The notes: generated by a model from the sequence alone, not told the origin. Counted from the stretch's first letter, positions 51,488 through 61,226 are shown. The stretch is 64,000 nucleotides of DNA from Microcaldota archaeon (GCA_003660975.1 QMVG01000001.1:1-64000); one strand, 5' to 3'. A program made the numbers and translations.

Positions 51488-53803
51488 ATGCAAAAAGTTG
51501 AGGGCGTGTTGTTCGATATAAAAGCAGAAAATGGTGGATTATCAATAGTTCTGAAAGGAGACAAAAAACACATAATAAAAGACCAGATAAGATATTATTT
51601 CTACCTGCTTCCAGAAGAAAGAGTAAGCAAAGCAACTGTAAAAAGGGTTGAAGGTGTGGAGGATGTTGAAGAAGTCAGCATGAAAATTCACCATGTGCCT
51701 GTGAAAGCGTTTAAGGTCTATGTGAAAAATGGGCAGAATAGCGTAGAGCTGGCAAAAAGATTGGCGGATTTTGGTGAACTGAGAGAAGACGACATAAAAA
51801 TAAAATACAGGTACTTAATAGACAAAGACTTGTTTGCTTCTGAAAATTATGTATTTGAAGGTGGAAAATTCAGAAAGAAAGAAGAAGAGAAGTTGAGATT
51901 GAAGGTATGTGCTTATGATATAGAGACCTACAATAAAAACGGGGCCCCAAATCCCGATAAAGACCCAATAATAAGCATAGCATATGCAGATGAAAGCGAA
52001 TGTATAGCTTTCACGTGGAAAAACTCCCAATATAAAAATGAAAAAGAAATGATAACTGCATTTATCCAATATCTTAAGAGGGAGGACCCTGATATTATAA
52101 TGGGCTACAATGCAGACCTCTTTGACATGCCTTATCTTAAAAAGAGGTGCAATAAATTAGGCATAAACTTAGAGCTGTCAATTGACGGCTCTGAAGTGAA
52201 AAACAAAAGAAGCGGTTTAAGCGCAAAGACAGAGATTTTCGGAAGGGTGCATTTTGACGTCTACAAAGCTGTTTCTTTTATGATAACAACTAGTGGTCTC
52301 CGTGTGTCAAAGAAAGACCTTGAGACAGTTTACAAAGAAATGTTGGGCAAGAACAAAAAAGAGATAGATGGCAGGCTGATCTACGAATACTGGGACAAGG
52401 GCAAAATAGAGGAGCTTGTTGAATACAATAAAAGCGATGCGAAAGCAACATATGAGATAGGAATGAAGGCTTTACCAATATATATCGCCCTGTCGCGCAT
52501 AGTTGGCTTTCCAATTCAAGATGTAATAAATATGAGCGCCACGCAGATGATAGAGTGGATCCTGATAAGAGATGCTCACAGAAAAGGCGTTTTATCTCCG
52601 AGAAGGCCAGACGATAGAGAGATAAGATATAGGATAATGCAGGGGCCGATTAAGGGAGCATTTGTAAAGCTTCCAAAAAAAGGACTGCATGAGAACATCG
52701 TTGTTTGTGACTTCAGGTCACTTTACCCTTCCATTATTATCTCCCACAACATAGGCCCTGACACGCTAAACGCCCCTGGATGCAAGGAGTTTTTTGAATC
52801 TCCAGAAGGTCACAGGTTTTGCAAAGATAAAGAATCCATAATTGCTGGCATGATAAAGCGGCTTGTTGAAAGCAGAATCAAAACAAAAGCGGAAATGAAA
52901 CGCGCAAAAGCAGAAGATGATAAAAAGCAATTATATTACAAACAACACTCTCTAAAGATACTGGCGAACGCAACGTACGGCTATTTGGATTTCAACGCAG
53001 CTCGTTGGTATTGTAGAGAGTGTGCTGAGAGCATAACAGCTTGGGCAAGGCACTATATACAGAACACCATAAAAAAGGCAGAAGATTACGGCTTTGAGGT
53101 GATATACGGGGATACTGACTCTGTTTTCTTAAAACTCGGAAATAAAACCGTGGAAGATGCTAAGCAATTCGTGAATGAGATAAACTCCTCTTTACCAAAA
53201 GACATGGAATTGGAATATGAGGGCTTTTATCCGAGAGCCATATTCGTAACTAAAAGAGAGGGAGGTGCAGCAAAAAAGAGGTATGCACTACTGGGTGAAG
53301 ATGGACTAATACGTATAACTGGTTTGGAGTTTGTAAGAAGGGACTGGGCCCCAATTGCAAGAAAAGCGCAGGAGGAGGTTATAAAGACAGTGCTAAAGGA
53401 GGGAGACCCCAAAAAAGCCATATCAATCGCAAGAGAGATAATAAAAGAGCTAAAAGATGGTAAGGTAAGTATAGATGACCTGGTTGTTTACACGCCACTT
53501 TCAAGGCCCTTGGAGAACTACGAACAAATAGGGCCTCATGTGAAGGCCGCTCAAAAGCTGAAGCGTGCTGGCTATCGTGTTAAAACAGGCACTGTTATTG
53601 GTTATATAATCACTAAGGGGAGTGGAAGCATAAGCGATAGAGCATATCCCATAGAGCTGCTTGGAAACAGAAAGTATGACGCAGATTATTATATAAAACA
53701 CCAGGTCATACCTGCTGTCATAAAGATTCTCGGGGAGTTCAACATAAAGGAAGATGAATTGTATTATAATCATAAACAGACAGGGTTGGGTATATGGACG
53801 TGA
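51488..53803 (+). CDS. polB: Family B DNA polymerase
   Basis: Exo motif CAYDIETYNK; DFRSLYPSIIISHNIGPDTL; KILANATYGYLDF; YGDTDSVFLKLG. Confidence 0.96.
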   Translation: MQKVEGVLFDIKAENGGLSIVLKGDKKHIIKDQIRYYFYLLPEERVSKATVKRVEGVEDVEEVSMKIHHVPVKAFKVYVKNGQNSVELAKRLADFGELREDDIKIKYRYLIDKDLFASENYVFEGGKFRKKEEEKLRLKVCAYDIETYNKNGAPNPDKDPIISIAYADESECIAFTWKNSQYKNEKEMITAFIQYLKREDPDIIMGYNADLFDMPYLKKRCNKLGINLELSIDGSEVKNKRSGLSAKTEIFGRVHFDVYKAVSFMITTSGLRVSKKDLETVYKEMLGKNKKEIDGRLIYEYWDKGKIEELVEYNKSDAKATYEIGMKALPIYIALSRIVGFPIQDVINMSATQMIEWILIRDAHRKGVLSPRRPDDREIRYRIMQGPIKGAFVKLPKKGLHENIVVCDFRSLYPSIIISHNIGPDTLNAPGCKEFFESPEGHRFCKDKESIIAGMIKRLVESRIKTKAEMKRAKAEDDKKQLYYKQHSLKILANATYGYLDFNAARWYCRECAESITAWARHYIQNTIKKAEDYGFEVIYGDTDSVFLKLGNKTVEDAKQFVNEINSSLPKDMELEYEGFYPRAIFVTKREGGAAKKRYALLGEDGLIRITGLEFVRRDWAPIARKAQEEVIKTVLKEGDPKKAISIAREIIKELKDGKVSIDDLVVYTPLSRPLENYEQIGPHVKAAQKLKRAGYRVKTGTVIGYIITKGSGSISDRAYPIELLGNRKYDADYYIKHQVIPAVIKILGEFNIKEDELYYNHKQTGLGIWT

Positions 53804-53807
53804 TGTT

Positions 53808-54707
53808 ATGGACGATCTGGAAAAGTTTAAACGAGCGGGAAAAATAGCTGCTGAGGTAAGAGAAGAATCAATGAAGCTAATACGCATAGGAGAAAAGGCA
53901 TTAGATGTAGCCAATATGATAGAAAGGTGGATTTTAGAAAAAGGAGGGAGCATAGCGTTTCCTGTAAACATAAGTGTAAATAACCAAGCTGCTCATGCGA
54001 CGCCATCATATAATGATGAATATGTGTTTGGAGAAAAAGACCTAGTCACTATTGACATAGGTGTTCATGTTGACGGTTTTGTTGGGGGAGATACTGCGTA
54101 TAGCGTGGACCTTTCAGGTGAGAGGCAAATCTTAACTGAAACCTCAAAGAAAGCTTTAGAAAACGCTTTATCAAAGGTAAAGGCAGGTGTGGAGATTGGG
54201 GAAATAGGAAAGGAGATTGAGGAAACAGCAAGACAAGCTTCATTGAGGCCTGTTGAGAACCTGACAGGGCATGGCCTTGCTAGGTGGCAAGTTCATACAT
54301 TGCCATCTATCCCAAACATAGGCAATAAAGACAAAACAAAATTAAAAGAGGGCCAAATAATCGCGATAGAACCTTTCATAAGCAATGGGAGTGGCCGAGT
54401 AAGAGAAGGTGTGCGTACGGAGATATTTTCATTTGAAGGAAAAGTACTGACAAGGAATAGAGATGCAAGGAAATTACTTGATATTATATATGAAAATTAT
54501 AAAACATTGCCATTCGCCGAGAGATGGCTTTATGACTATATGCCTGAGCTAAAACTGAAGTTGGCTTTGAGAGACCTCGCTATGAGAGGGGCCATAAGAG
54601 GCTATCCCATACTGAAGGATGTAGAAGGTTCATTTGTCTCCCAGCATGAAGTTTCCTTAATAGTTGAGAAAGACTCATGCACTTTACTTACGCCCATGAA
54701 ATTTTAA
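53808..54707 (+). CDS. map: Type II methionine aminopeptidase
   Basis: AFPVNISVNNQAAHATPSYNDEYVFGEKDLVTIDIGVHVDGFVGGDTAYSVDLS; LTGHGLARWQVHTLPSIPN; IIAIEPFISNGSG. Start refined from 53754. Confidence 0.95.
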   Translation: MDDLEKFKRAGKIAAEVREESMKLIRIGEKALDVANMIERWILEKGGSIAFPVNISVNNQAAHATPSYNDEYVFGEKDLVTIDIGVHVDGFVGGDTAYSVDLSGERQILTETSKKALENALSKVKAGVEIGEIGKEIEETARQASLRPVENLTGHGLARWQVHTLPSIPNIGNKDKTKLKEGQIIAIEPFISNGSGRVREGVRTEIFSFEGKVLTRNRDARKLLDIIYENYKTLPFAERWLYDYMPELKLKLALRDLAMRGAIRGYPILKDVEGSFVSQHEVSLIVEKDSCTLLTPMKF

Positions 54708-54743
54708 GCAAAATAATAAAAAGTACTATTGGATGATATTAGC

Positions 54744-55775
54744 ATGACAAACAAAAATGCTTTGCTTTTAATTGTGTTATACTCTGCCTTTAGCATTTTG
54801 TGGTTGTATGTATTCTCCATTACTGGCTTTTCGCTTTCGGACTCAGTTAACTTTAATGTCATGAGTAAAATTGTGGGTTCTATTAGACTTTTATTTTTGA
54901 TTGGCTTCTTAATGGCTCTCTCGCTTGTTACTTTGTCTTATTTTTCAGATAGGCTTGAAAGAAAAAAAGCCATCATATTCTCTATTGCTGCTGTAATACT
55001 GACATTGTTAATTTCTTCGCTCTTTTTCCAAAACAAAATGCAGTTTTTGTTGATGATGCTCTTTTACGGCCTAGGAAGTGTATGGGTATCATATCAGAAA
55101 AGTGAAAAGAAAGGTGCAAGCAGACGCATGAGAGATGGATGGAAGATGGCAAAAAAGATGACATTAAGCTTGGCCTTTGGTGCTGTTATTGTGTCTGTTA
55201 TATTTGTTAATATGAACGCAACATATTATGAGGACAGTTTTAAAGATTCCTTGCTTTCTCTTGTCTCGTCATTTGATGTAAGCAAAATGCTCTCTGATCC
55301 AGAGTTCATTGAGGAGATGGTAAAGGAGCAGATACCTGATTACCAGACGTTCAGGGAAGAGGCCTTGGCCTCTCAGGGTATAGAAAGCATAGATGATGTT
55401 AGGGAAAAGATAAGAGAACAGTATGAAAATCAGGCAGGTTGGGAGCAGATACCAGAAGACAGACAGAGAGAGATTATAGAAAACGCAACGCTAACGTCGT
55501 GGAATTTACTTGAGCAGCAAATAAATGAGTCATACCAGAATATGTTTGGTTCAGAAGCGTTAAGGTCCAGGATATCTGAGATGCAGTCAAAAATCTCCAA
55601 AGAGAACATAGGCAAAATAAGCTCTCAATTCATAGAAAAAATGCCCTTTATGAATATTTTAATAAAAGCTTTGCCATATGTTGTTGCCTTCATTTCTTTC
55701 TCAGCCATTACGCTTTTCGGCACCGTATGTGTAGCTCCTTTTGCCGCTGTGCTGAATTTATTGTTTAGGCGATAA
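54744..55775 (+). CDS. Multi-TM protein of unknown function with extracytoplasmic helical loop
   Basis: Four to six hydrophobic segments around a charged helical region; TTG at 54729 or ATG at 54744. Confidence 0.55.
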   Translation: MTNKNALLLIVLYSAFSILWLYVFSITGFSLSDSVNFNVMSKIVGSIRLLFLIGFLMALSLVTLSYFSDRLERKKAIIFSIAAVILTLLISSLFFQNKMQFLLMMLFYGLGSVWVSYQKSEKKGASRRMRDGWKMAKKMTLSLAFGAVIVSVIFVNMNATYYEDSFKDSLLSLVSSFDVSKMLSDPEFIEEMVKEQIPDYQTFREEALASQGIESIDDVREKIREQYENQAGWEQIPEDRQREIIENATLTSWNLLEQQINESYQNMFGSEALRSRISEMQSKISKENIGKISSQFIEKMPFMNILIKALPYVVAFISFSAITLFGTVCVAPFAAVLNLLFRR

Positions 55776-55808
55776 ACTATTTTAAGGATGGATGTCAAGA
55801 AATAATAA

Positions 55809-55883
55809 GGGCCCGTAGCACAGCTTGGATAGTGCGGCAGGCTTCGGACCTGCAGGTCGTGGGTTCGAATCCCACCGGGCTCG
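55809..55883 (+). tRNA. tRNA-Arg (anticodon TCG)
   Basis: Cloverleaf: acceptor GGGCCCG/CGGGCTC, anticodon stem GCAGG-CTTCGGA-CCTGC, GGGTTCGAATCCC T-arm. Confidence 0.95.
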
Positions 55884-55897
55884 TTTGCTTAAGTGGC

Positions 55898-55981
55898 GCA
55901 GGGATGACGGAGTGGCCAAACGTGCTAGGTTCAGGGCCTAGTGGCTTAGTGCCTACGAGGGTTCGAATCCCTCTCCCTGCA
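55898..55981 (+). tRNA. tRNA-Leu (anticodon CAG)
   Basis: Acceptor GCAGGGA/TCCCTGC, anticodon CTAGG-TTCAGGG-CCTAG, long variable arm, GAGGGTTCGAATCCCTC T-arm. Confidence 0.95.
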
Positions 55982-55983
55982 TT

Positions 55984-56144
55984 AGGGACCGAAGGTCCCT
56001 ATTGAGGGCTTCAGTTTCGCTTAAGCCTTTAATACAGCAATAACAAAAAAGGCTTAAATCCCTCCCCCTGCATTGCAACGTAGCTCGTTGCATCCGCAGG
56101 CGATCTTCGATCGCCTTTGCTCAAGCAAAAAAGAGGGAGAGGGA
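55984..56144 (+). ncRNA. Candidate structured RNA / palindrome cluster downstream of tRNA-Leu
   Basis: Inverted repeats AGGGACC-GAA-GGTCCCT; TTAAGCCTTT/AAAGGCTTAA; TGCAACG-TAGCT-CGTTGCA; GGCGATC-TTC-GATCGCC; TTTGCT-CA-AGCAAA; outer TCCCTCCCCCT (56059-56069)/AGGGAGAGGGA (56134-56144), 10 of 11 pairs. Confidence 0.45.
56057..56074 (+). repeat. Near-copy of tRNA-Leu 3' end (AATCCCTCCCCCTGCATT vs AATCCCTCTCCCTGCATT at 55966-55983)
   Basis: 17 of 18 identical, extending 2 nt past the discriminator base. Confidence 0.8.
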
Positions 56145-56167
56145 AGTTTTGGTGTCGGTGGTAAACT

Positions 56168-56911
56168 ATGAATGTAATACTGCTTGCTGGAGGTTTTGCT
56201 AAGAGAATGTGGCCGTTAACGAAAAACCAACCAAAACACCTGCTACCTGTAGCTGGTAAACCTATGTTAAGTTATGTGCTTGAAAAATTAGAAAAGAGCA
56301 ATGTGGACACAGTTTACATAAGCACAAATGCCAAGTTTAAAAGCCACTTCCAAAATTTTTTAGATAGATACAGAAAAAACAGCAAAGTAAAAATTGAACT
56401 GATAATAGAGGACACGCTCAGTGAGGAAGAAAAGCTTGGCAGCATTGGGGCGCTAGGTCTTATAATAGAGAGTAAAGCGTTATATGATGATTTAATGATA
56501 ATAGGTGCAGATAACATCTTCTCATTTGAACTCAGTGATTTCATAGGTTACTTTGAGGAGAAGAACGCTTCTGTGATAGCTGTTTATGATGTCAAAAACC
56601 TGGAGATGGCAAAGAAATATGGTATAGTGAAAGTAGATGAAAATAACAAGATAATAGAATTTGTTGAAAAACCTGAAAAACCCTCTTCAACATTGGCTGC
56701 CACTGCCTGTTATATATTAAAGAGAGATGATGCTTTAAGCATATTGCAGTATCTTAGTGAGGGAAAACCAGCGGACAGAATGGGAGATTTTATATCTTGG
56801 CTTTACAAGAGAAGTGACATATATGCATATAAATTTTCTGACTATTGGTTTGACATAGGAAGCCTTGAAGGACTGAAAATGGCTGATGAATTTCTATCTA
56901 AAAAGGGGTAA
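56168..56911 (+). CDS. Sugar-nucleotidyltransferase (glucose-1-phosphate thymidylyl/uridylyltransferase-like)
   Basis: MNVILLAGGFAKRMWPLTKNQPKHLLPVAGKPMLSYVLEKL; DLMIIGADNIF. Confidence 0.93.
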   Translation: MNVILLAGGFAKRMWPLTKNQPKHLLPVAGKPMLSYVLEKLEKSNVDTVYISTNAKFKSHFQNFLDRYRKNSKVKIELIIEDTLSEEEKLGSIGALGLIIESKALYDDLMIIGADNIFSFELSDFIGYFEEKNASVIAVYDVKNLEMAKKYGIVKVDENNKIIEFVEKPEKPSSTLAATACYILKRDDALSILQYLSEGKPADRMGDFISWLYKRSDIYAYKFSDYWFDIGSLEGLKMADEFLSKKG

Positions 56912-57569
56912 ACCGCATTGTGGTCAACATATAATCCTTGGGAAAGGCAATGACTATCGCAATAGAGCTAGCCAGCCCTACAACAAAGGCCATGACTATT
57001 ACTGTGCATATGTAAGAAAGAAGAGCTTTTGCGAAAGAGCTATTATTCGCTATTTTTATGGCAGTAGCGTTTACCCAGAGCTGCCAAATAAAAAACACAA
57101 TACTAATCAAAAAGGCAGTAAAGATAAATGATTGGAGATTCTGACCAGACCTGACAGCTGCTGTTATTGAGGAATTTGCAGCAAAAGGGTAGTAGACAAT
57201 CCCCATTACAAAGGCCAGCAAAGCAATGGAAATTTGTTGGACGAAATTTAGAATTGTTGCATGTCCCATTAAGGCCAGTGTTTTATGAAAATCCCGCCTA
57301 GCTCCGAAAAGCCATACAAAATAAGATGATATGTAAGCAGTAAGTATGAAAACAAGCACTGCGAGCACCACGGCGACTATCACCTGGAGCAAAAGAGTTA
57401 GGCTTGGAACATAGCCCACAAGGAGATATAAGGAGATTATAAATAATTGTGTAAGCGTGAAAAGCATAGCTGCTATTTCTATTCCATCTTTTGCCCTAGC
57501 TCCTGGCATACTGTTGAAACTTTTCTTTGGAGAAAATAGCAGCTTAAGTAGATATGAGAAGTAAATCAT
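56898..57569 (-). CDS. Yip1-domain-like membrane protein
   Basis: LLFSPKKSFNSM...followed by TM domain, paralogous to two neighbours. Confidence 0.6.
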   Translation of the reverse strand: MIYFSYLLKLLFSPKKSFNSMPGARAKDGIEIAAMLFTLTQLFIISLYLLVGYVPSLTLLLQVIVAVVLAVLVFILTAYISSYFVWLFGARRDFHKTLALMGHATILNFVQQISIALLAFVMGIVYYPFAANSSITAAVRSGQNLQSFIFTAFLISIVFFIWQLWVNATAIKIANNSSFAKALLSYICTVIVMAFVVGLASSIAIVIAFPKDYMLTTMRFTPF

Positions 57570-57609
57570 ATGATAAAGAATGCAGTAGATATATAAAAAA
57601 ATAGGGGGG

Positions 57610-58200
57610 TTAGACAGCTGGGTATAACAGATTCATTATTGGTAGCAGAATTACTGAGTAAGCTATGACTGCTGCAATTAAAGCGATTGCTGCTTCCCAT
57701 GTCTTCACGCTGTTGGCTTCAGATATTGCAACACTGTCTACCCAAAGAGCCCAAATCATAAAAACTAAGGCCACTGCAAATATGGGCACGATGACAAAGG
57801 AAGCTAACTGAGTTACAGCTCCTGGGGATAAAAGGTCTGCTGGCATGCTTGCTGATAATAGATTTACTAATATCAGCCATATCACTGCAAATAACAGTAA
57901 TAACGTATGCGCATAACCTAGAAGAGCTATGCTCTTTTTCACTTGCCTCCTTCCGCCCATCGCTCCTGCTATGTATGCAGCAATTGTTGCAATTACAAAC
58001 AGAGCAATTAGCGTCACGATAAGCTCTGCCAACCATGTCATTACTGATATGTCATTCATGTTAATCAACAGATAGGAAAGCAAGCTAACAATAACTGCTA
58101 TCGACAGTCCGTCATATATGGTTGCTTTTTTGTTTAGTTCAGCAAAGGCCTGCCTTGGCTTGTAAATTAGCATAAAGGCGTTTTTCCAGTCGAGATTCAT
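57610..58200 (-). CDS. Yip1-domain-like membrane protein
   Basis: MLIYKPRQAFAELNKKATIYDGLSIAVIVSLLSYL; AAYIAGAMGGRRQVKKSIALLGYAHT. Confidence 0.65.
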   Translation of the reverse strand: MNLDWKNAFMLIYKPRQAFAELNKKATIYDGLSIAVIVSLLSYLLINMNDISVMTWLAELIVTLIALFVIATIAAYIAGAMGGRRQVKKSIALLGYAHTLLLLFAVIWLILVNLLSASMPADLLSPGAVTQLASFVIVPIFAVALVFMIWALWVDSVAISEANSVKTWEAAIALIAAVIAYSVILLPIMNLLYPAV

Positions 58201-58303
58201 GGCATCACCAATTATGTAAAAGCAGCTATATTAAAAAGCTTTTGTATGGTTTTGAAAAGCAAAACTTTATTAAGCAATGCTAACTGATATTTTTGGTGAT
58301 TCA

Positions 58304-58909
58304 ATGTTCAAAACAGCTTTGGACTGCATAGTAAATCCGTCAAAAGGCATAAAGCTCGCATCAAAGAAAACTGTGGGACAAGGGATAACAGTTCTAATAG
58401 CAGGGATAATAATAGCTGCTTTGCTTGATGGCTTGTCCGCTTACTTGGGCACACCTTTTTTCTTTGCTCAAGGTATAATGACAAACGCAAGTGGAGAGTT
58501 CAGCTCTGCGTTCAGCAATTCACTTCTGTCATTAGCAACAGTATTTATTGTGCTGACAGTTACCGTTGCTGTGATAATGAACGCCCTAGGACATAGAAAG
58601 AACACGCTTAAGTTCATATCAACTGTCTCTTTTCCATTTGCAGCCATGAGCGTAGTGGTCGCAGTAATAAACTTAGTAATAATAGCAATAGCACTGCTGC
58701 AAGCAGTATCATTAGTGATAGGTATTACAGGCTACCTCTTTTTCCTGACAACAGTTTACGCATATATACTTTACGCTAAAAGCATAAGTGAGCATTATAA
58801 AGTTAGCATGGAAAAGGCAGCTGCAGTGATAATATTGGTAATAATTGTGGCGAATCTGAGCAGTATGGCTTTTGCAATAGGCAACTTGATGTCAGGCATC
58901 AGCTTTTAA
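58304..58909 (+). CDS. Yip1-domain-like membrane protein
   Basis: MFKTALDCIVNPSKGIKLASKKTVGQGITVLIAGIII; VIMNALGHRKNTLKFISTVSFPFA; start refined from 58277. Confidence 0.6.
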   Translation: MFKTALDCIVNPSKGIKLASKKTVGQGITVLIAGIIIAALLDGLSAYLGTPFFFAQGIMTNASGEFSSAFSNSLLSLATVFIVLTVTVAVIMNALGHRKNTLKFISTVSFPFAAMSVVVAVINLVIIAIALLQAVSLVIGITGYLFFLTTVYAYILYAKSISEHYKVSMEKAAAVIILVIIVANLSSMAFAIGNLMSGISF

Positions 58910-59920
58910 GAGCTTTATGTCCAAAACCACTTGAACCGTGCTGGGGCTGTAAGGCCTCGCTATTCTCTTGTTTATTATCTTGAATGCTATTCCCTCTTTA
59001 TCTGCCTCCTCCTTTACGATTTCCTCTGCGTATTCAAAAGCGTTGTCTTTCGGCGCGAACTGGTAGTAGTGAACGACAGCATCGGCTTTTGCTATCTTAA
59101 AAGCATATTTGAGAAAATGCCTCGCACCTTCTGGTAAGGGCATTATAATCCTATCGCATCTTTCAGCTATTCTCTTGTATGCAACTGAAACATCCCCTTT
59201 TATCGGGATAATGATATTTTCCATGTGGTTAAGTGATATGTTTTTAACAAGAAGCCTATATGCCTCTGGATTCAGCTCTATCGCGTATATTTTAACATTT
59301 TTCTGCTTCTTTCCTATGACTAAAGCAAATGGTCCTACCCCTGCAAAAAAATAGGCTATCCTCTCTCCTGCTTTTACCTGCGATGCAATCCTTTCCCGCT
59401 CGTGAGACAGCCTTGGCGTGAAGTAAACTTTATTTACATCAACCAGCATTCTTGCCCCTGATTCCTTATGCTCAGTTAAGGTCCTCTTATCACCGCCTAT
59501 AACCTCAACAGGCCGTATCCTAAAAACACCTCCGTGCTTCCCTGCTCTTTTGCAGACTGTCTTCACGTGTTTATGGACCTTCATTATTGCTTCTGCAATG
59601 TCCTTCTCATACCTCTCTAGGCCTTTCCCAATCTCAATGACTGCTATGTCCCCTATTATATCGAAACTCTTTGTAAGCTTGGACAATTCGTCTTCACTGA
59701 GACGGTCTTTAAGAGCCTCCTCTAAACTGAAATAGCTTTGTTCAGCGGCTTTTAGCTTCTTTTCTACAGTCTCGTAGCCTTTTACCTTGTCTTTAATAGG
59801 AAAGTAAACATAAGCTGAGTCAAAAAAAGTTTTGTAGCGCTTGTCAAAGACACCTATCTCTACCAAATGTTTTCTCGTCTTTTCAGCATCCTTTTTCCTA
59901 ACCTTTACACAAAGCACCAT
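58892..59920 (-). CDS. Trm5/TYW2-family tRNA (guanine-N1)-methyltransferase
   Basis: VNKVYFTPRLSHERERIASQVKAGERIAYFFAGVGPFALVIGKK, IELNPEAYRLLVKNISLN, DRIIMPLPEGARHFLKYA. Confidence 0.9.
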   Translation of the reverse strand: MVLCVKVRKKDAEKTRKHLVEIGVFDKRYKTFFDSAYVYFPIKDKVKGYETVEKKLKAAEQSYFSLEEALKDRLSEDELSKLTKSFDIIGDIAVIEIGKGLERYEKDIAEAIMKVHKHVKTVCKRAGKHGGVFRIRPVEVIGGDKRTLTEHKESGARMLVDVNKVYFTPRLSHERERIASQVKAGERIAYFFAGVGPFALVIGKKQKNVKIYAIELNPEAYRLLVKNISLNHMENIIIPIKGDVSVAYKRIAERCDRIIMPLPEGARHFLKYAFKIAKADAVVHYYQFAPKDNAFEYAEEIVKEEADKEGIAFKIINKRIARPYSPSTVQVVLDIKLLKADA

Positions 59921-59954
59921 AATTGTTTATTAAACAAGATTCAATAAAAGAGTT

Positions 59955-60737
59955 ATGACCTTTTTTGATGACTATTTCGTAAAACCAATCATAGAGGGAA
60001 GCGGTTATAATATTGTAAATACAGTGACATATGGCCTTCTTTTTATAATCTCCCTATTCGCTGTCAAAAAAATACTCGTTCACCTGCAAATAAAAACAGA
60101 CAAAAAACTATGGTGGAAACTTACTCCTCTTGTGATTTCCGCAGGTTTACTGAGGGCATTGCAGGACCATCACTTATTCTCATTTATGGCTTTGTTTCAA
60201 TACCTTTTCGTAACCCCTTTCATTTACCTGCTTATCTTCGCTATAGCTATAACGCTGCTTTTACTTGAAAGAAAAATTAAAAACATAACAATATATGTCT
60301 CTTCTGTAATGGCCATCTTTCTTTTCTTTTTTGTTGCTGTAATGGCAAGGCAATGGTATTATTTTAGTATTGCGATTGCTTTGCTCGTCCTCTCTATATC
60401 TATCACTTTCCTGCTGATGAAAATTACAAGGATGAAGTTTATGGATAAAATAAACTGGAGTGTTGTGGTTGCCCAAACTCTAGATGCCTGCTCCAGCTTT
60501 ACAGCCATATCGGTAATGGGAAGCTTTGCTGAACAACATGTAGTTCCAAACATTATATTTTCACAATTGCCTTTCTACCTTTTCATACCATTAAAAGTGT
60601 CTCTGGCAGTGTTTGCTGTGTATGTAATAGATAGGGAAGTTAGAGGCGCATGGAATTGGTTGTTAAAATTCAGCATACTTGTTTTGGGCTTAGGGCCTGG
60701 AACACGAAATTTAATGACAATGTTAATAAGTAATTAG
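59955..60737 (+). CDS. DUF63 family membrane protein
   Basis: DYFVKPIIEGSGYNIVNTVTYGLLFIISLFAVKKIL ... DACSSFTAI ... EQHVVPN are DUF63 hallmarks. Confidence 0.85.
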   Translation: MTFFDDYFVKPIIEGSGYNIVNTVTYGLLFIISLFAVKKILVHLQIKTDKKLWWKLTPLVISAGLLRALQDHHLFSFMALFQYLFVTPFIYLLIFAIAITLLLLERKIKNITIYVSSVMAIFLFFFVAVMARQWYYFSIAIALLVLSISITFLLMKITRMKFMDKINWSVVVAQTLDACSSFTAISVMGSFAEQHVVPNIIFSQLPFYLFIPLKVSLAVFAVYVIDREVRGAWNWLLKFSILVLGLGPGTRNLMTMLISN

Positions 60738-60785
60738 AGAAACAACGGCAAACAGTAATAAATATGTTTATTCTAAAAAATGTGA

Positions 60786-60858
60786 GCGCCAGTAGTCTAG
60801 CCTGGTAGGACTTTGGCTTCCCAAGCCAACGACCCGGGTTCAAATCCCGGCTGGCGCA
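60786..60858 (+). tRNA. tRNA-Gly (anticodon CCC)
   Basis: Acceptor GCGCCAG/CTGGCGC, anticodon TTGGC-TTCCCAA-GCCAA, GGGTTCAAATCCC T-arm. Confidence 0.95.
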
Positions 60859-60938
60859 TTTCACAAGCTTTGAAGGCAAGCTATAAGCTGTCAAAAAATA
60901 AAAACTAAAAAATAAGCCGAACTTCCTAAAAAATTTTC

Positions 60939-61226
60939 TTATCTTTCAACCTTCATTTCTCCATTTCGGCCTATATTAACTTGCAGCTCGCCGTTCCATT
61001 CCTTTGTGTAAGCTCCTTTTATGCTTATTTTGTCTCCTTCCTCAACTTGGTCTACTTGCTTACCCCAAAGGGTGAGTTTCACTGAGCCACTGTCATCCTC
61101 TATCACTGCGTTAGATACTCTATTTGGTCCATACTTTGTTGTTATCTGCTTTGTTTCTCCTTTTTCTTTAACAGTGGCCTCAAGATCGACGTCTTGCATG
61201 CCTGCCTTAAGCTCAGCAATTTTCAT
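60939..61226 (-). CDS. OB-fold nucleic-acid-binding protein (RPA/SOSS-B-like)
   Basis: VDLEATVKEKGETKQITTKYGPNRVSNAVIEDDSGSVKLTLWGKQVDQVEEGDKISIKGAY. Confidence 0.88.
   Translation of the reverse strand: MKIAELKAGMQDVDLEATVKEKGETKQITTKYGPNRVSNAVIEDDSGSVKLTLWGKQVDQVEEGDKISIKGAYTKEWNGELQVNIGRNGEMKVER

Noticed and set aside
56886-57131. + strand ORF 56886-57131 opposite a Yip1-like gene
   Set aside because: Cys/Tyr/Asn-rich shadow frame with no family motif; the minus-strand membrane protein is the coherent frame.
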